Position numbers and translations under genes: made by a program. This document shows positions 13,045 through 23,240 of a stretch of 64,000 nt of DNA, one piece after another. Under the pieces are notes generated by a model. It was not told the origin of the DNA. It searched no databases and saw nothing but the letters and a program-made list of their open reading frames with translations. Position 1 is the stretch's first letter, and each line of letters begins with the position of its first letter. The stretch lies in the NCBI RefSeq assembly GCF_026212465.1, contig NC_080050.1, positions 31,357,070 through 31,421,069 of the forward strand, written 5' to 3'. The DNA is from Amaranthus tricolor. Taxonomy: Eukaryota > Streptophyta > Magnoliopsida > Caryophyllales > Amaranthaceae.

Positions 13045-13640
13045 TTCTTGTAGTGATCGATTATAATCTTAAACACTTACAATTTTAAAGTTGTTACTTT
13101 TTACACAGTCTTAAAATGATTTTTTTTGAGATAATGAAATAAAAGGAGTTTGTTAATACACAAAAACTTAGATGAGACGGTTTTATTATGAGACCGTCAA
13201 TTTGGGCTGACCCAATTAGCCCGTGTAACAACATTTTAATTTTCTGGGCATTTATCAATTTTGACCTTAAAGGTATCAATTTTGAAAATTGATATCTTTA
13301 AGGTTACACCCAATTAGCCTCGTCTCCTCCTCAGGACGTTCATTTGGAGGAGGTGGACTTGTCTTACCCCTAACATGGTTCGGGGTCCTCGCAGGCTAGA
13401 CCATCGCAATACCACTCACCTCCACTTCCCGAGTTACACACGAACGCCTCCTACTATCGTAAGAGGCGTAAGAGGCCATCACAGTTGGAGAGGGAGCAGG
13501 AGGAGGATGAGGATTAGTATTAGTATATATTTTGTAATACATTGAACATTTGTGTATATTAAACATTTGTAAGATTTCGATATTTTGACATGTGTACATA
13601 TTTGTAATGTATGTATATATGTTTATCGTTTTTATCATAT
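13045..13640. other. Mixed repeat DNA between DUF676 and the GRF-like relic
   Basis: Contains a TTTTCTTGTAGTG word (13041-13053) that looks like a CACTA-transposon end but has no partner, then a near-perfect 41-base palindrome at 13264-13304. A proline-rich minus-strand stretch follows (13320-13540, with PHPPPAPSPT, then after a stop TSPPPPNERPEEE). This could be the tail of a degenerate transposon protein; I could not assign it. Confidence 0.3.
13264..13304. repeat. Near-perfect 20-bp palindrome
   Basis: The arm at 13264-13283 (ACCTTAAAGGTATCAATTTT) is repeated in inverted orientation at 13285-13304 with one mismatch and a single-base spacer. Nothing else nearby looks like a transposon terminus. 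Confidence 0.8.
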
Positions 13641-13847
13641 TTTGAATATGAATAGAAGTTGTTAAGCCTCATTAGTACATAGTTTCATCCATGCTCGGAC
13701 TTTTGGCGAATAATCATCTATGCTCGGACTTTTTATGACTTGTGTTGATGACTTCATTGCAAATAGACGATGCCGATAATTCAACATAGTTTTCATTAAA
13801 AATGATTACAAATACATCGTTCATTCATGAAATATAATCATTACAAC

Positions 13848-14148
13848 TTAAGAACGCTTGTTAAACTTTTTCAATATCCTCTCGGTTTCTTCATTCCTAC
13901 GCGCCTTATCAATTGCTTTCCTTCTCAAGTTATGTATCTCGGTTCTAAGCTCCTCATTCTCTGTCATTTTTGCCATTTGGTGCCATTTGGATCAACTCAC
14001 CTAAAGTATAGGTGCATTCCAAACTTTCATCTTCGAATAGTGGACAGGCAACATATTGACGACTAGGATCAAAATCGCTCCAATCGTGACCGTATTCAAC
14101 TTCATGATCACAATAACAGTACTCTTCCATTGAATGATGCTTTGACAT
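13848..14148 (-). pseudogene. GRF-zinc-finger-like small protein, frameshifted
   Basis: The minus-strand frame starting MSKHHSMEEYCYCDHEVEYG has a Cys/His pattern like plant GRF-type zinc fingers: CYCDHE, then PSRQYVACPLFEDESLECTY. These small proteins have no firm biochemical role. After LGELIQMA the frame ends early at NDRE. A second frame continues as a charged helix (TENEELRTEIHNLRRKAIDK, ending KKFNKRS). The break coincides with a perfect 10-bp tandem duplication, 13971-13980 and 13981-13990 (TGCCATTTGG twice). A TATAAATA box at about 14309-14316 and a possible 5'-UTR intron (donor GAG/GTATGT near 14253, acceptor TTTAG just before the start) suggest a complete small gene until recently. 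The family name is by motif resemblance only. Confidence 0.5.
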
Positions 14149-14304
14149 GTATAACTAAATTTAAATAAAAACATTAATTTGAAATTAATTAATAACTTAA
14201 TATAAATATTATAAATGAACATATTAAAATAAACATAATTTACAAGAACATACCTCAACTTAACTTGAAAAGCAATAGGATGGATAAAATAGAATTAACA
14301 AGGG

Positions 14305-14320
14305 TGATGTATTTATAGAT
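14305..14320 (-). promoter_or_regulatory. TATA box of the GRF-like gene
   Basis: On the minus strand GATCTATAAATACATC lies about 160 bp upstream of the ATG of the frameshifted GRF-like frame, with a potential 5'-UTR intron between them. Spacing and sequence fit a plant core promoter. Confidence 0.45.
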
Positions 14321-14406
14321 CTTCACTCAACGGCTATATTTCAAAGCTACAACGACTATTTTGAACAAAAACAACTAACAAAAGTAAAAAAAAAGTCAAG
14401 GACCTG

Positions 14407-14597
14407 TTCGCTGTTAGTAAAAGTGAACAAAGTGGACCTGGTCAAACAATATCAAAGCTTTGTTCGCTATTACTAACAGAGAATATAGCTTTGATCCTGT
14501 TTAACCAGGTTTTAGCTTTGTTCGCTGTAGTAACAGCGAATAGACTTTTTGTCTTTTTGAAACTCTTTGTCTTTATTCGCTGTTACTAAGTGTGAAC
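14407..14597. repeat. Four regularly spaced quasi-palindromes
   Basis: Four copies of a roughly 21-nt motif TTCGCTnTTACTAACAGnGAA start at 14407, 14463, 14521 and 14576, so the periods are 56, 58 and 55 bp. The copy at 14521-14540 is a perfect hairpin with 8-bp arms (TTCGCTGT/ACAGCGAA). Two of the intervening spacers also share AGCTTTGAT/ATCAAAGCT words in opposite orientations. Function unknown; possibly subterminal repeats of a DNA transposon. Confidence 0.75.
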
Positions 14598-14648
14598 ATT
14601 TTAAACTTCATGTTTGGGAAAAAACTACTTATCTTAGAAAGTACTTTT

Positions 14649-15203
14649 ACGGCCCGTTTGGTTGATGGTAATGAAGTAATGGGAATGAAATGTTGTAATG
14701 GCAATAGTAATGAAGGAATGGATATGAGAATTGGTAATGAAGATTCTTTTGTTTGGTGTGCATGACTAAAGAATGGTAATGAAAGATAATATTCCATTGA
14801 TTGCATTTGGTTGTTTGTAAAAAAAAATGGTAATGACTCTTAGTTTCATTATTGTATATTTGTATCTAAAAGCATTATTGTGTCTAAATTATTCTATCTT
14901 ATAATTCTTTTTTTAATAATAATATTTTTTTGGATAATTACATATATTACCTTTTTTTTCTTCATTATTTTTTTTCTTCAGCTCAAAACAACATTACCTT
15001 ATTTTATTACCACAGTAATACTTCATTACCATTACCGCCTAATACCATGTTGTTTGATGGTAATGAAAATGGCCCATTTTGGTAATTCATTACCTTATTT
15101 TATTACCATCCATTACCATTGAAGGCATCCAAACAACCAAAATTTTCATTACTTAATTTTATTACCATTACCGCCCTCTAATACCATGTACCAAACGGGC
15201 CGT
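14649..15203. mobile_element. MITE of GGCCCGTTTGGT family, copy A
   Basis: About 555 bp bounded by inverted ends ACGGCCCGTTTGGT (14649) and ACCAAACGGGCCGT (ending 15203). The interior is rich in GGTAATGA/TTACCATT words and has no coding capacity. A copy in inverted orientation lies at 49717-50232, and shorter relatives at 36.5 and 45.9 kb share the ends. Superfamily uncertain. Confidence 0.75.
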
Positions 15204-16970
15204 TAAAATTTTACTATAATTTGAATTTTTTATAATTTTTTGCTTATTCATTTTAAATTTTCAAGTATATTATAAAACTCCTTTTTTCTAGAGCTAGAAG
15301 ACAACAATTTTAAATGGATTTAAAACCGCCCAACATATGGAGTAATTTAAAGGAGATAATTGGAAATAGTGGGAAAGTAAGAGTAAAGTATGTGAGAGAA
15401 AAAATGATGGAGGTTGGAGATCTACGTGGTGTACGAGTGCCGGGATTCTAGAAAGGGAGAAAAAGATTACCAAATGGTCTTCAATGAATGCTGCATTTTC
15501 TGGACGTACTATTTGTCAAACTTCTTGCTTCATTTTTTCAATACTACTTTTCATCCGTTTCTTAATAAAGTTTTTATAAGAAATATTTATGGAATTAAGA
15601 AAAATTAAATTTTTTAAATAGTAGAGATATATTTTATTAAATAATAAATTTAATAGAGGAAAAATAAGAATCATAAACAATAAAAATATTAAACGAAAGT
15701 TAGTGGAAAAATATGGAGACCAAAACTAATAAAAAATTTATAAAGTTAGTGGGAAACATGTGAGGACGATAAAAAATAGAAAAATGTTAAAATGAAGTTA
15801 GTGAAAGATATGTGTAAAACCGTAAGTCCGTAAGTATTATTTAAATATTAAAATGAGAATGACTAAGGTTATTTTTGTCCAAAATTTATGATATAAATAG
15901 AAAAATTCCTTATAGAAACAACAAATAAAACACCAAAAATGACAAATGAGCACTTTTATAAGGAACGGAGGGAGTATTATTTCATTTTATCAAAATAATT
16001 CAAAGTACAAATGATTTAAAAAAAGGTAAAATAAAAATATATTTTACAAAAAAATAGAAGATTTATAATGAAAGATAAATTAATTATGTGAACATAATTA
16101 AAAAATATAAATCATAATAAAAAAAAAAAATAAGACAAATTTTAAAAAAGGGATTAAAAAGAAAAAGAGGGCTACATGTATGAGACGGATTACTTCATAT
16201 TTGTTTGAGGCAAACTATATGGAACTAATCAGAAACAAAAATAGGGCTACTTGTATGGTACCCTAAAATAAGATTATTACCTTATCTTATGCTTTCAAAA
16301 CGGATTTCATACTCAATGAACTCTTTAAGTAACACAAGCTTATAACTTATTCTTCTGAGAAAATGTCTCTCAATAACACAATCTCAAATAAAAAGTCAAT
16401 ATTCTCATAATATGTACTTCTATGAGATGAGCTATTAAATTTAATCCTTCTTCTGTTTCACATTAGTTGATACATTTTCATTTTCATTTGTTTTATATTA
16501 CTTGTCATGTTTCCTTATTTGGCAAAAAAAAATACATAGCATGTCATATCCGCTATTTTTTACTTTCTAAACAAAAGGGTATAATGGGAATTATTATACC
16601 TACTAATCTTGTTTCAAACAAAAATATAGCAACTGATGTGAAACGGTAGAAGTATAAATACATGCAACCAGAAGCAAAACAAGAATACATATAATAAAAA
16701 TAAGGTACAAAATGATCCTATTACAAGGATCATGATTAAAGTATTAGTAGGAGTAATTATAAAGAAAATGTGTTACAAATTCTCAATACTCAAAAAATGA
16801 ACAAGGCTTGAAATCTCAATATTAAAGTAAGAAATTAAGACCATTCAAGTAACATGTCAAAATCTACATACAATGTTCGGTCACTCTTGATGACGATTCA
16901 ATTCGAACATGAAAAAACCGCACAAGGCGATGTGACACAACAAGCCACAAAATGAGAATGTCAAGCCAGA
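15204..16970. other. Intergenic DNA between MITE A and ERG28
   Basis: AT-rich. A sequence ending GGAACGGAGGGAG at 15974 followed by TA is a probable Stowaway end; its other end may be at about 15548 (CATCCGTTTCTTAATAAAG). The right part should contain the ERG28 3' UTR. No gene recognised. Confidence 0.4.
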
Positions 16971-19900
16971 TTACATCTGCTTCAAGGATGAGTTTTGGTG
17001 AGCATTCCACTGCAATGCCATCCATACGATGGACGTAACTGTAATAAAGCTCAATGAGTCATTATACTATAGTAAGTCCACTATTATCTGAAACCAAACG
17101 ACTATAAATCTTTACTCCATCGAAATAAATAGTTAAGAAATTACTCTTCCGCAGAAAGGATAAAATCACTGAAAATGAGATATCTAATCATCACTTTTTT
17201 ATGCCACCATCAAAGAGAATCAAGATTAATCAGATTCTTTTTTTGCGAATAGCCAACTACAAATTAGATTGTAGTTATTATGTAAGTGAAGCTACCTATG
17301 GTGTTTAACATTTAAAGACTCAATCATGCGCACAAAGGTAAGGTTGCGTACATCTAAAACATCTTAGCCTATTCCATCCTCATAAACAGCTTTCCTCCTC
17401 CGTGTGAAATAGCCAACTAATAATTAAATCAAATGAAGCTACAACGCCATTCAATTAATTTCTGCAAAAGAATTTTCTGTAGTTTTGATTATGGCTTGAG
17501 GGAAAATTGTACCCTATTCCATCCTCATAAACAGCTTTCTGTTATAGAACAAACGAAAGAACTCAACCAAAAGACTAGCATATTAGGTGAGTGAGCATTT
17601 ACTCTATAAACCCCACATCAGTTGCCCGTATAACCGATGTGGAACAAAATCTCATAACCTTGTAATGGCCTAAATTTATTCCATACATTTGAACCCCAAT
17701 AAGTTACAACTTCCTCGTTGGTCACGGCTGGCTTAACCCAGACCACCACTCCGAGTCGGCTGTGACACCATTGTTATAAAACAAACGAGATAACTCACCC
17801 AAAAAAAAACTAATCTAGTAGGTGACAGAGTCCATTTACTCTATGAACCCTACTAGTAGCCCGAACAACCAACATGGGACAAAGTCTCATAACCTTGTAA
17901 CGGCCTCAAATCCATTCCATTACACTTTCCTCCTCCGGGTAAAATAGGTTTAGGAAAAGTACATCTTTTCTCTTTGCCTTTGCAATAATTGTCCAGGTGC
18001 ATTAATGAGTGGAATCCATATGCTAACCTTCATCTTAGGCGTGAGACAGAAATTTTAAACTCATTCAATGTTTTCTTAATTGTCTATTAATGTTTTTAAC
18101 AGCAAATAAAGAATCCATCACACTGTCTTGTAATTCTCGTACGTGTCAAGTTAAGAGGCAAATTCAGAGATTACCCGTGTGCATTTGAGTGAAATTAACA
18201 AAGTGCTCAAAAAAAGTTAAGTTGATTTATGAGATTCCTAAAGGACAGTACCCTTAGAAGTAATACAGAATTCCACGTTCCTCAAAGAATCAGTCACATC
18301 TCACATGCTTAACTAAAGGTCTCTAAATTGACAAGCTATTGGCAAGAACTAAGTCTTGGACTCAGAAAAATCACTAGTAATCAACAGTCTCAGCACCTGT
18401 GCATCCAGCCCCACAACACAACTCAATGACAACAACATTTGATTACCCCAAAGCCACAAAGGGACTCCCACCTAGGCAGTGTATGACGGTGGATATATGC
18501 AACCTTACTCTTAATAGGAAACAGGCTGTTTCTGTTTGATCCTTGATTGCAAATAATACACGGATGACACAAGGGCCAAAAAAAATTGTAGAGCCTCTAA
18601 ATCTATAGTATTTTTTGTCAAAGCAGAGAACAAAATAATCTAGAAAATCAGACTCATATTGTCTCTTACTCGAGCTATTAATTGTTACTAGGATGCAAGG
18701 ATGCCTAAAAGAGAACTTTCTCATTTTCGACAATACGGAAAAGATGGTGTTCAGGACATTATACTGTTAAATTGAATGCAGATATACGAAAAAAGGAAAA
18801 TAGACAATTGAATTTACCAGCAAAGAAGCCAACAGTTGACAAATTTGCTAGCGTCATAGTGTGATAAATCAGGTATTCGGTCAGAAAGTGCCCAAGAGCG
18901 TAGATGAACGACAGAAACGTTCCCAGGTAGAGCGGCTTATTATCAAGATTGAAAGCACAAAGGAAACAAAGCGTACAAGTCAGAAGAGTCCAAACTCCAA
19001 ATGTCCTCCCATGAACTTCAGTCACTGCAAAGGAAAAGTGTAAGGGATATTTAGATTAGAATTATACTCTGAAAAATAATTATAGAGTAAGAGATGTTTC
19101 TACATTCTTCCTAGGGGTGTTTAAGGCCGGATAAGGGCAGGGTCGAGCTTAAGTAAATATGGGCCATGTTGGATAAGGGCCCTTTAAACTTAATATGAGC
19201 TTTAAATAAATGCTCAACTCGCGAGCCGCCCCTAAAGTCGCGTGCCGCGACTTGACAGAACTCCCAGACCAGAAACTTCCAGCAGCATACTTGCGAGCCA
19301 CTACATTCCGTTTCCCCAAAACAGTAGCTTTTGTCAAGAAACTCGCGGGTCGTACACCAGGTAGTGAGCCGTGACTATCCTAGTCTCCAAAACAGTAATA
19401 TATCATCGATTGCTCACAATCCGCGAATCCATGATTCACCTTTCCCATGATAAAGACTCGATTCGAGTCACCATTATCAAAAAGAAGTATGTCAGATTGT
19501 TTTCATATTCATGCTATCAGCCCCTTTTTTTTCTTATTCTCGAAACATCGTCATTGCTTATGAACTGGGAAACAGCGAAAGCTAAACACCCAGTGTAGAT
19601 TTGGTGATCACTAACTTGAAAGAGCCTGATGCGTCGATTGATACAACCCATAAATATATGAGGCATACTACCATCATATGCAAGTACTACTTTACTATAT
19701 CTGTGTTGTAGTTGAATAAAGAATAGGAAATTATTGGTCATATCATCAGGTAAGCGATATAGGAAGACAATTTAGTATACATATGATGATCAAGACTTTG
19801 CTAATCAACAAGTTCAAGCTATGTGTTGTCCTGGTTGGGTTCTTTCACCTTGTGATTGATGATGTCCTTGGAGGACTTGTTTGGACATTAGTATGAGAGT

Positions 19901-20882
19901 TACTTGTGTGTTTGGGTGAAAGGTGGAGTATGTGAGTTACTCTTTAAGGAGATGCATGTCATTTGCATAAAAGAAGAGGAACTTGAGTTTCTCAAAAGGT
20001 TTGTGTATGGTATTTACACATTTATTAATGTTCATGAGATTTGGATATTATGAGGTGATGCATGTGATTTGCATAGAAGAAGAATGGGATTTTCTCAAAT
20101 AAGAATAGTGTATGCAATTTACACAACGTTAATGTATAAGCTAGTTACAAATCATGCTGGTTCTTGAAGATGTTTTGTTGTTTGATATTGTATGGATGGA
20201 CATATGGTTGATATAGGTTGTAGCTTGTGGGACTCGAGTCAAGGTGGAGATTGTTATAATATATGCCTTGAGTCTTAGACCGAAGTATGGACATATGGGT
20301 ATAAGTGTAGCATTGTTTGGGAAGCAATGAAGTGGCATTTGAGAAGGTGGAGAAAAGCTTTGGGTATGGGCATAGAAGGGAAAGCCGAGTCAACTGCACG
20401 ACTGCACCTAGGCTAGATAGGATATAGCCCACAGTGGGTGAAACTCATTATATGTTTGGTAATTTGATGCTTAATTCATGCACATTGTCCATTTCTTTAA
20501 CTAGGTTTTCAAATCTTGTTTTTCCTCAAAGCAATTGGAAATCTAATCATTGATCCTAGGTGCATTAATTTGTGTTCTAATTAATTTAGGACACCTAATT
20601 CATTCTCCCATAAACCCTAATCAATGAATAAGTTGAAAAGGAAGAAAATGGGATCTCAATACAGATCAATTCGAAAAGGGTATGATCTAACTATCAAATA
20701 ATAAGATTAAACAAAAAAGACCCAAGAAAATCAAAATGCTTACTGTGAGTTTGAGAGAAAACGGCAAGACGAAGAGCCCAAATATCAAAGAAGCCAAACC
20801 AAACAGAAGCTAATCTTAAAGAACCTAGCAATATCAACCACCACCCCAATGCTTTCATCACTTTCTGTTTGTTCGGAGTCAA
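16971..20882 (-). CDS. ERG28: ERG28 sterol-biosynthesis scaffold protein
   Basis: Small ER membrane protein that in yeast tethers the sterol C-4 demethylation enzymes; plant homologues have the same role in sterol synthesis. Exons on the minus strand are 20744-20882, 18818-19024 and 16971-17038, joined in phase to 137 residues. The protein starts MTPNKQKV before MKALGWWLILLGSLRLASVW; the in-frame Met at residue 9 gives the 129-residue length usual for plants, so either start may be used. Conserved stretches are WFGFFDIWALRLAVFS, TEVHGRTFGVWTLLTCTLCF, YALGHFLTEYLIYHTMT, and the last exon TSIVWMALQWNAH. Four hydrophobic segments are visible. Both introns are long (about 1.7 kb each) and hold retroelement pieces. 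Copia-derived sequence begins only about 75 bp upstream of the start. The upstream neighbour in the same orientation is the DUF676 gene. Confidence 0.95.
17369..17415. repeat. Empty-site paralogue of the TRIM target
   Basis: CCTATTCCATCCTCATAAAC followed by AGCTTTCCTCCTCCG at 17369-17404 is nearly the same sequence that flanks the TRIM (left flank 17513-17539, right flank CTTTCCTCCTCCGGG at 17925). It is a local duplicate of the target without the insertion. Confidence 0.75.
17540..17924 (-). mobile_element. Second TRIM family, in ERG28 intron 2
   Basis: LTRs of about 150 bp lie at 17540-17687 and 17772-17924 (both start TGTTATAnAACAAACGA and end in ACA), separated by about 84 bp. On the minus strand the 5' LTR is followed by TGGTGTCACAGCC, a variant of the tRNA-Met primer-binding site. 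A perfect 5-bp target duplication CTTTC flanks it (17535-17539 and 17925-17929). Confidence 0.8.
19790..20440 (+). mobile_element. Truncated copia 3' end with partial LTR (ERG28 intron 1)
   Basis: A purine tract in the context GAGTCAAGGTGGAGATTGTTA (about 20233-20253) matches the one before the copia LTR at 22443, and here too is followed by TGTTATAA..., an LTR start. The preceding 400 bp have no coding frame and look like the untranslated region between pol and the LTR. The LTR appears to fade by about 20440. Coding remnants were not found. Confidence 0.5.
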
Positions 20883-20890
20883 TGCCGCGA
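20604..20890 (-). repeat. ERG28 exon 1 region: parent of two partial duplicates
   Basis: This segment covers ERG28 exon 1 and the adjoining intron. Sequences closely resembling it recur at 26383-26623 and 27985-28252, for example GGGATCTCAATnnAGATCnA and TTTGAGAGAAAACGGCAAGA. It is the only copy with an intact reading frame. Confidence 0.8.
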
Positions 20891-20956
20891 TTAGCTAAGA
20901 CGCCCTGATTTGCACTGTTGATGGTTGAATCTGTGAAAGCTTAATCTAACCTTTAA

Positions 20957-22330
20957 CTGCTCATCTCACACCGTTTTGAAATTCAAATCATCATAAAAAG
21001 CGTGGTATAATACTCTGGTAAATTATTCTAGTCTTAGAATCTTTGGTTTTTCGGCTTATATTCAAGGTAAATGATGGAAAGCTAGAGCCTAGGACTAGAA
21101 AATGCATTTTTGTGGAATATGAAGTGAGTGTAAAGAGGTATAGGATGTGGTCGCCGGTAACCGGAAGATTTTGAGGTCGCCGGTAAAAAAGGTCATGTGT
21201 GTAGATTGAAAAGATCACTGGGTTGAACCAATCGCCAAGACAATGGTACAAGAGGTTTGATTCTTTCATGATTTCACATAATTTTGTTAGAAGTTCTTAT
21301 GATAGTTGTGTTTATCTTAAGAAACTTAAAAATGGTTCTTTGTTGTATTTGCTCTTATATGTTGATGATACGCTAGTAGCATGTAGTTCTTTGTTTGAGG
21401 TGGAGAACTTGAAAGTATTGCTTTCAAGTGAATTTGATATGAAGGATCTTAGTGAAGCCAAGAAGATTCTTGGAATGGAGATTTTGAGAGACCGGGCTAA
21501 GGGTGTCTTATACCTTAGCCAAAGGAAGTACATTGAGAAAGTTGTGCAACGTTCTCCATGGATGATGCTAAAGGTGTGTCTACTCCTCTTGGCTCTCATT
21601 TCAAATTGTCCAAGAGGTTGTGCCCACAACAAAGGCGGAAGAAGATCAAATGGTAAGAATCCCGTACACTAGTGCCGTTGGTATTGTGATGTATGCCATG
21701 GTATGTTCTAGACCCAATATAGCTCATGCGGTGAGTTTGGTAAGTAGATATATGTCTAATACGGGGAAGGGACATTGGGAGGCACTTTAGTGGTTATTGA
21801 GGTATTTGAAATTTACTTCTAATGTTCGTCTCATGTATGGGAAGGATTCAAGCGAGCTAACCAGGTTTTGTGACTCGGACTATGGAGGTGATCTTGATAA
21901 TAGAAAGTCCACAAGTGAATTCGTGTATACATTGGGTGGTTCGACGGTAAGTTGGCAATCATCGTTACAAAATGTGGTTGCTCTTTCAACAACTAAAGCG
22001 GAGTACATAGCCGTTGCCGAGTCATTCAAAGAAGCAAAGTGGCTCAAAAGTGTTGTTGGTGAGATGTGCAATGAGGTGTCTTCTGTAAGTGTGCATTCTG
22101 ATAGTCAAAGTGCAATTCACTTGGCTAGAAATCAAAATACATTTCATTGAAGGTTCAAACATATTGATATCAAGTATAATTTCATTCGGGATAAAGTTGT
22201 GCACAAAAGGGTGCTTTTGAAGAAAATTGATACTAAATTAAACCCGGCCGGCATGATGACAAAGCCATTGCCTACAACCAAGTTTGATTTGTGTGTTGAC
22301 TTGGTTGGTCTAGCTCCTTGCTTGAAGTAA
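20957..22330 (+). mobile_element. Ty1/copia pol remnant (IN tail, RT, RNase H)
   Basis: Coding remnants on the plus strand: the end of the integrase region (20957-21160, matching 25139-25330), a junction with a short TCGCCGGTAA duplication, then reverse transcriptase with LLYVDDTLVA and RNase H with WQSSLQNVVALSTTKAEYIA and HSDSQSAIHLARNQ. Reading frames are interrupted by stops and shifts, so it is inactive. Most of the 5' half of RT is deleted. A purine tract (CAAGGTGGAGATTG) and an LTR follow directly. Confidence 0.88.
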
Positions 22331-22442
22331 TGCCCTTTGGGGCATTTGAGGTGTGTGTTATTTTAAGCTTGTTTATATTCTTATAAGATGAAGTGGATTG
22401 ATGAATGCTTTGACTTGGGTGAACTCAAGTCAAGGTGGAGAT

Positions 22443-23238
22443 TGTTATGAATGGTGTGACTTGAGTGCACAAATTGATGTGTGCATTTATGTGTGTCTCT
22501 TGGGATGGAATCCTATGAGTGTGTTAATAGGTGTTTAAGTTGATAACTTAATGTTTGTAGTGTTTAAGTGTGATTTATTTGGTGAAGTAATCATAGGAGT
22601 TATTGGTGTTGATGGTGTTTAATGAAGAAGTGCAAAAGGTTTCTTGATGATGCTTTGCTATGTTAGTCGAGCAGAAACTGACAAAAAAGGAATATTGAAG
22701 GTCACTCGACCAGCTTGCTCGACCGAGTGAGCTCTTGGGTGGATTGAGCGAAAAAACAAAATACATCTAGTAGCCCGCTCGACCGAGCGAGCCTCTGTTC
22801 CGGTCGAGCGATTCTTCTAACGATTCATTAGCTGTTGTCTTTTGTCCCTTTAACTTCTTAGAGCTGTTTCAAAGTAGTTATTACTTAGAATTAAGGCTGT
22901 ATTCTCATTGAATGTACTTAGTACTATAAATAGAGAGCTCTTGTATTCATCCAAGGTATATCAAACACATCAAACACAACCCCTAAACCAAACACATAGC
23001 CTTTATTTTATCTCTTACTCAATTGTAAGACTTCATTTATAAGAGTGTTTTACTCCATTAAAATAATATAAACAAGCAACTATACACTACGGAGGATGTA
23101 GCCATCATTGGGTGAACCTCCTTAAATCATTGTGTCAATTTTTGCAAATTTTATTTTATCAAACGTTTGTTAGTTCATTGAAATTATGATCGTTCATCAA
23201 AATTCTTAACATCGTATCGATCTTGGCAAATTATTTCA
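22443..23238 (+). repeat. Copia LTR shared by two element bodies
   Basis: A 796-bp segment starting TGTTATGAATGG directly after a purine tract and ending TTATTTCA just before the primer-binding site TGGTATCAGAGCC at 23241. It contains a TATAAATAG box near 22925 and repeated GCTCGACCGAGCGAGC-like palindromic words between 22660 and 22810. It serves as 3' LTR for the remnant on its left and 5' LTR for the one on its right. Confidence 0.8.
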
Positions 23239-23240
23239 AT

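Noticed and set aside
13041..13053. TTTTCTTGTAGTG as a CACTA transposon end
   Set aside because: No matching CACTACAAGAAAA start was found on its left before the DUF676 gene, so a full element cannot be supported.
14407..14597. CRISPR array
   Set aside because: The spaced palindromes are degenerate, the spacers are related to each other, there are no cas genes and the host is a plant; it is reported as a repeat array instead.
20145..20432. Minus-strand frames of 65-95 codons in ERG28 intron 1
   Set aside because: They overlap a copia-derived purine tract and LTR and show no protein motif.
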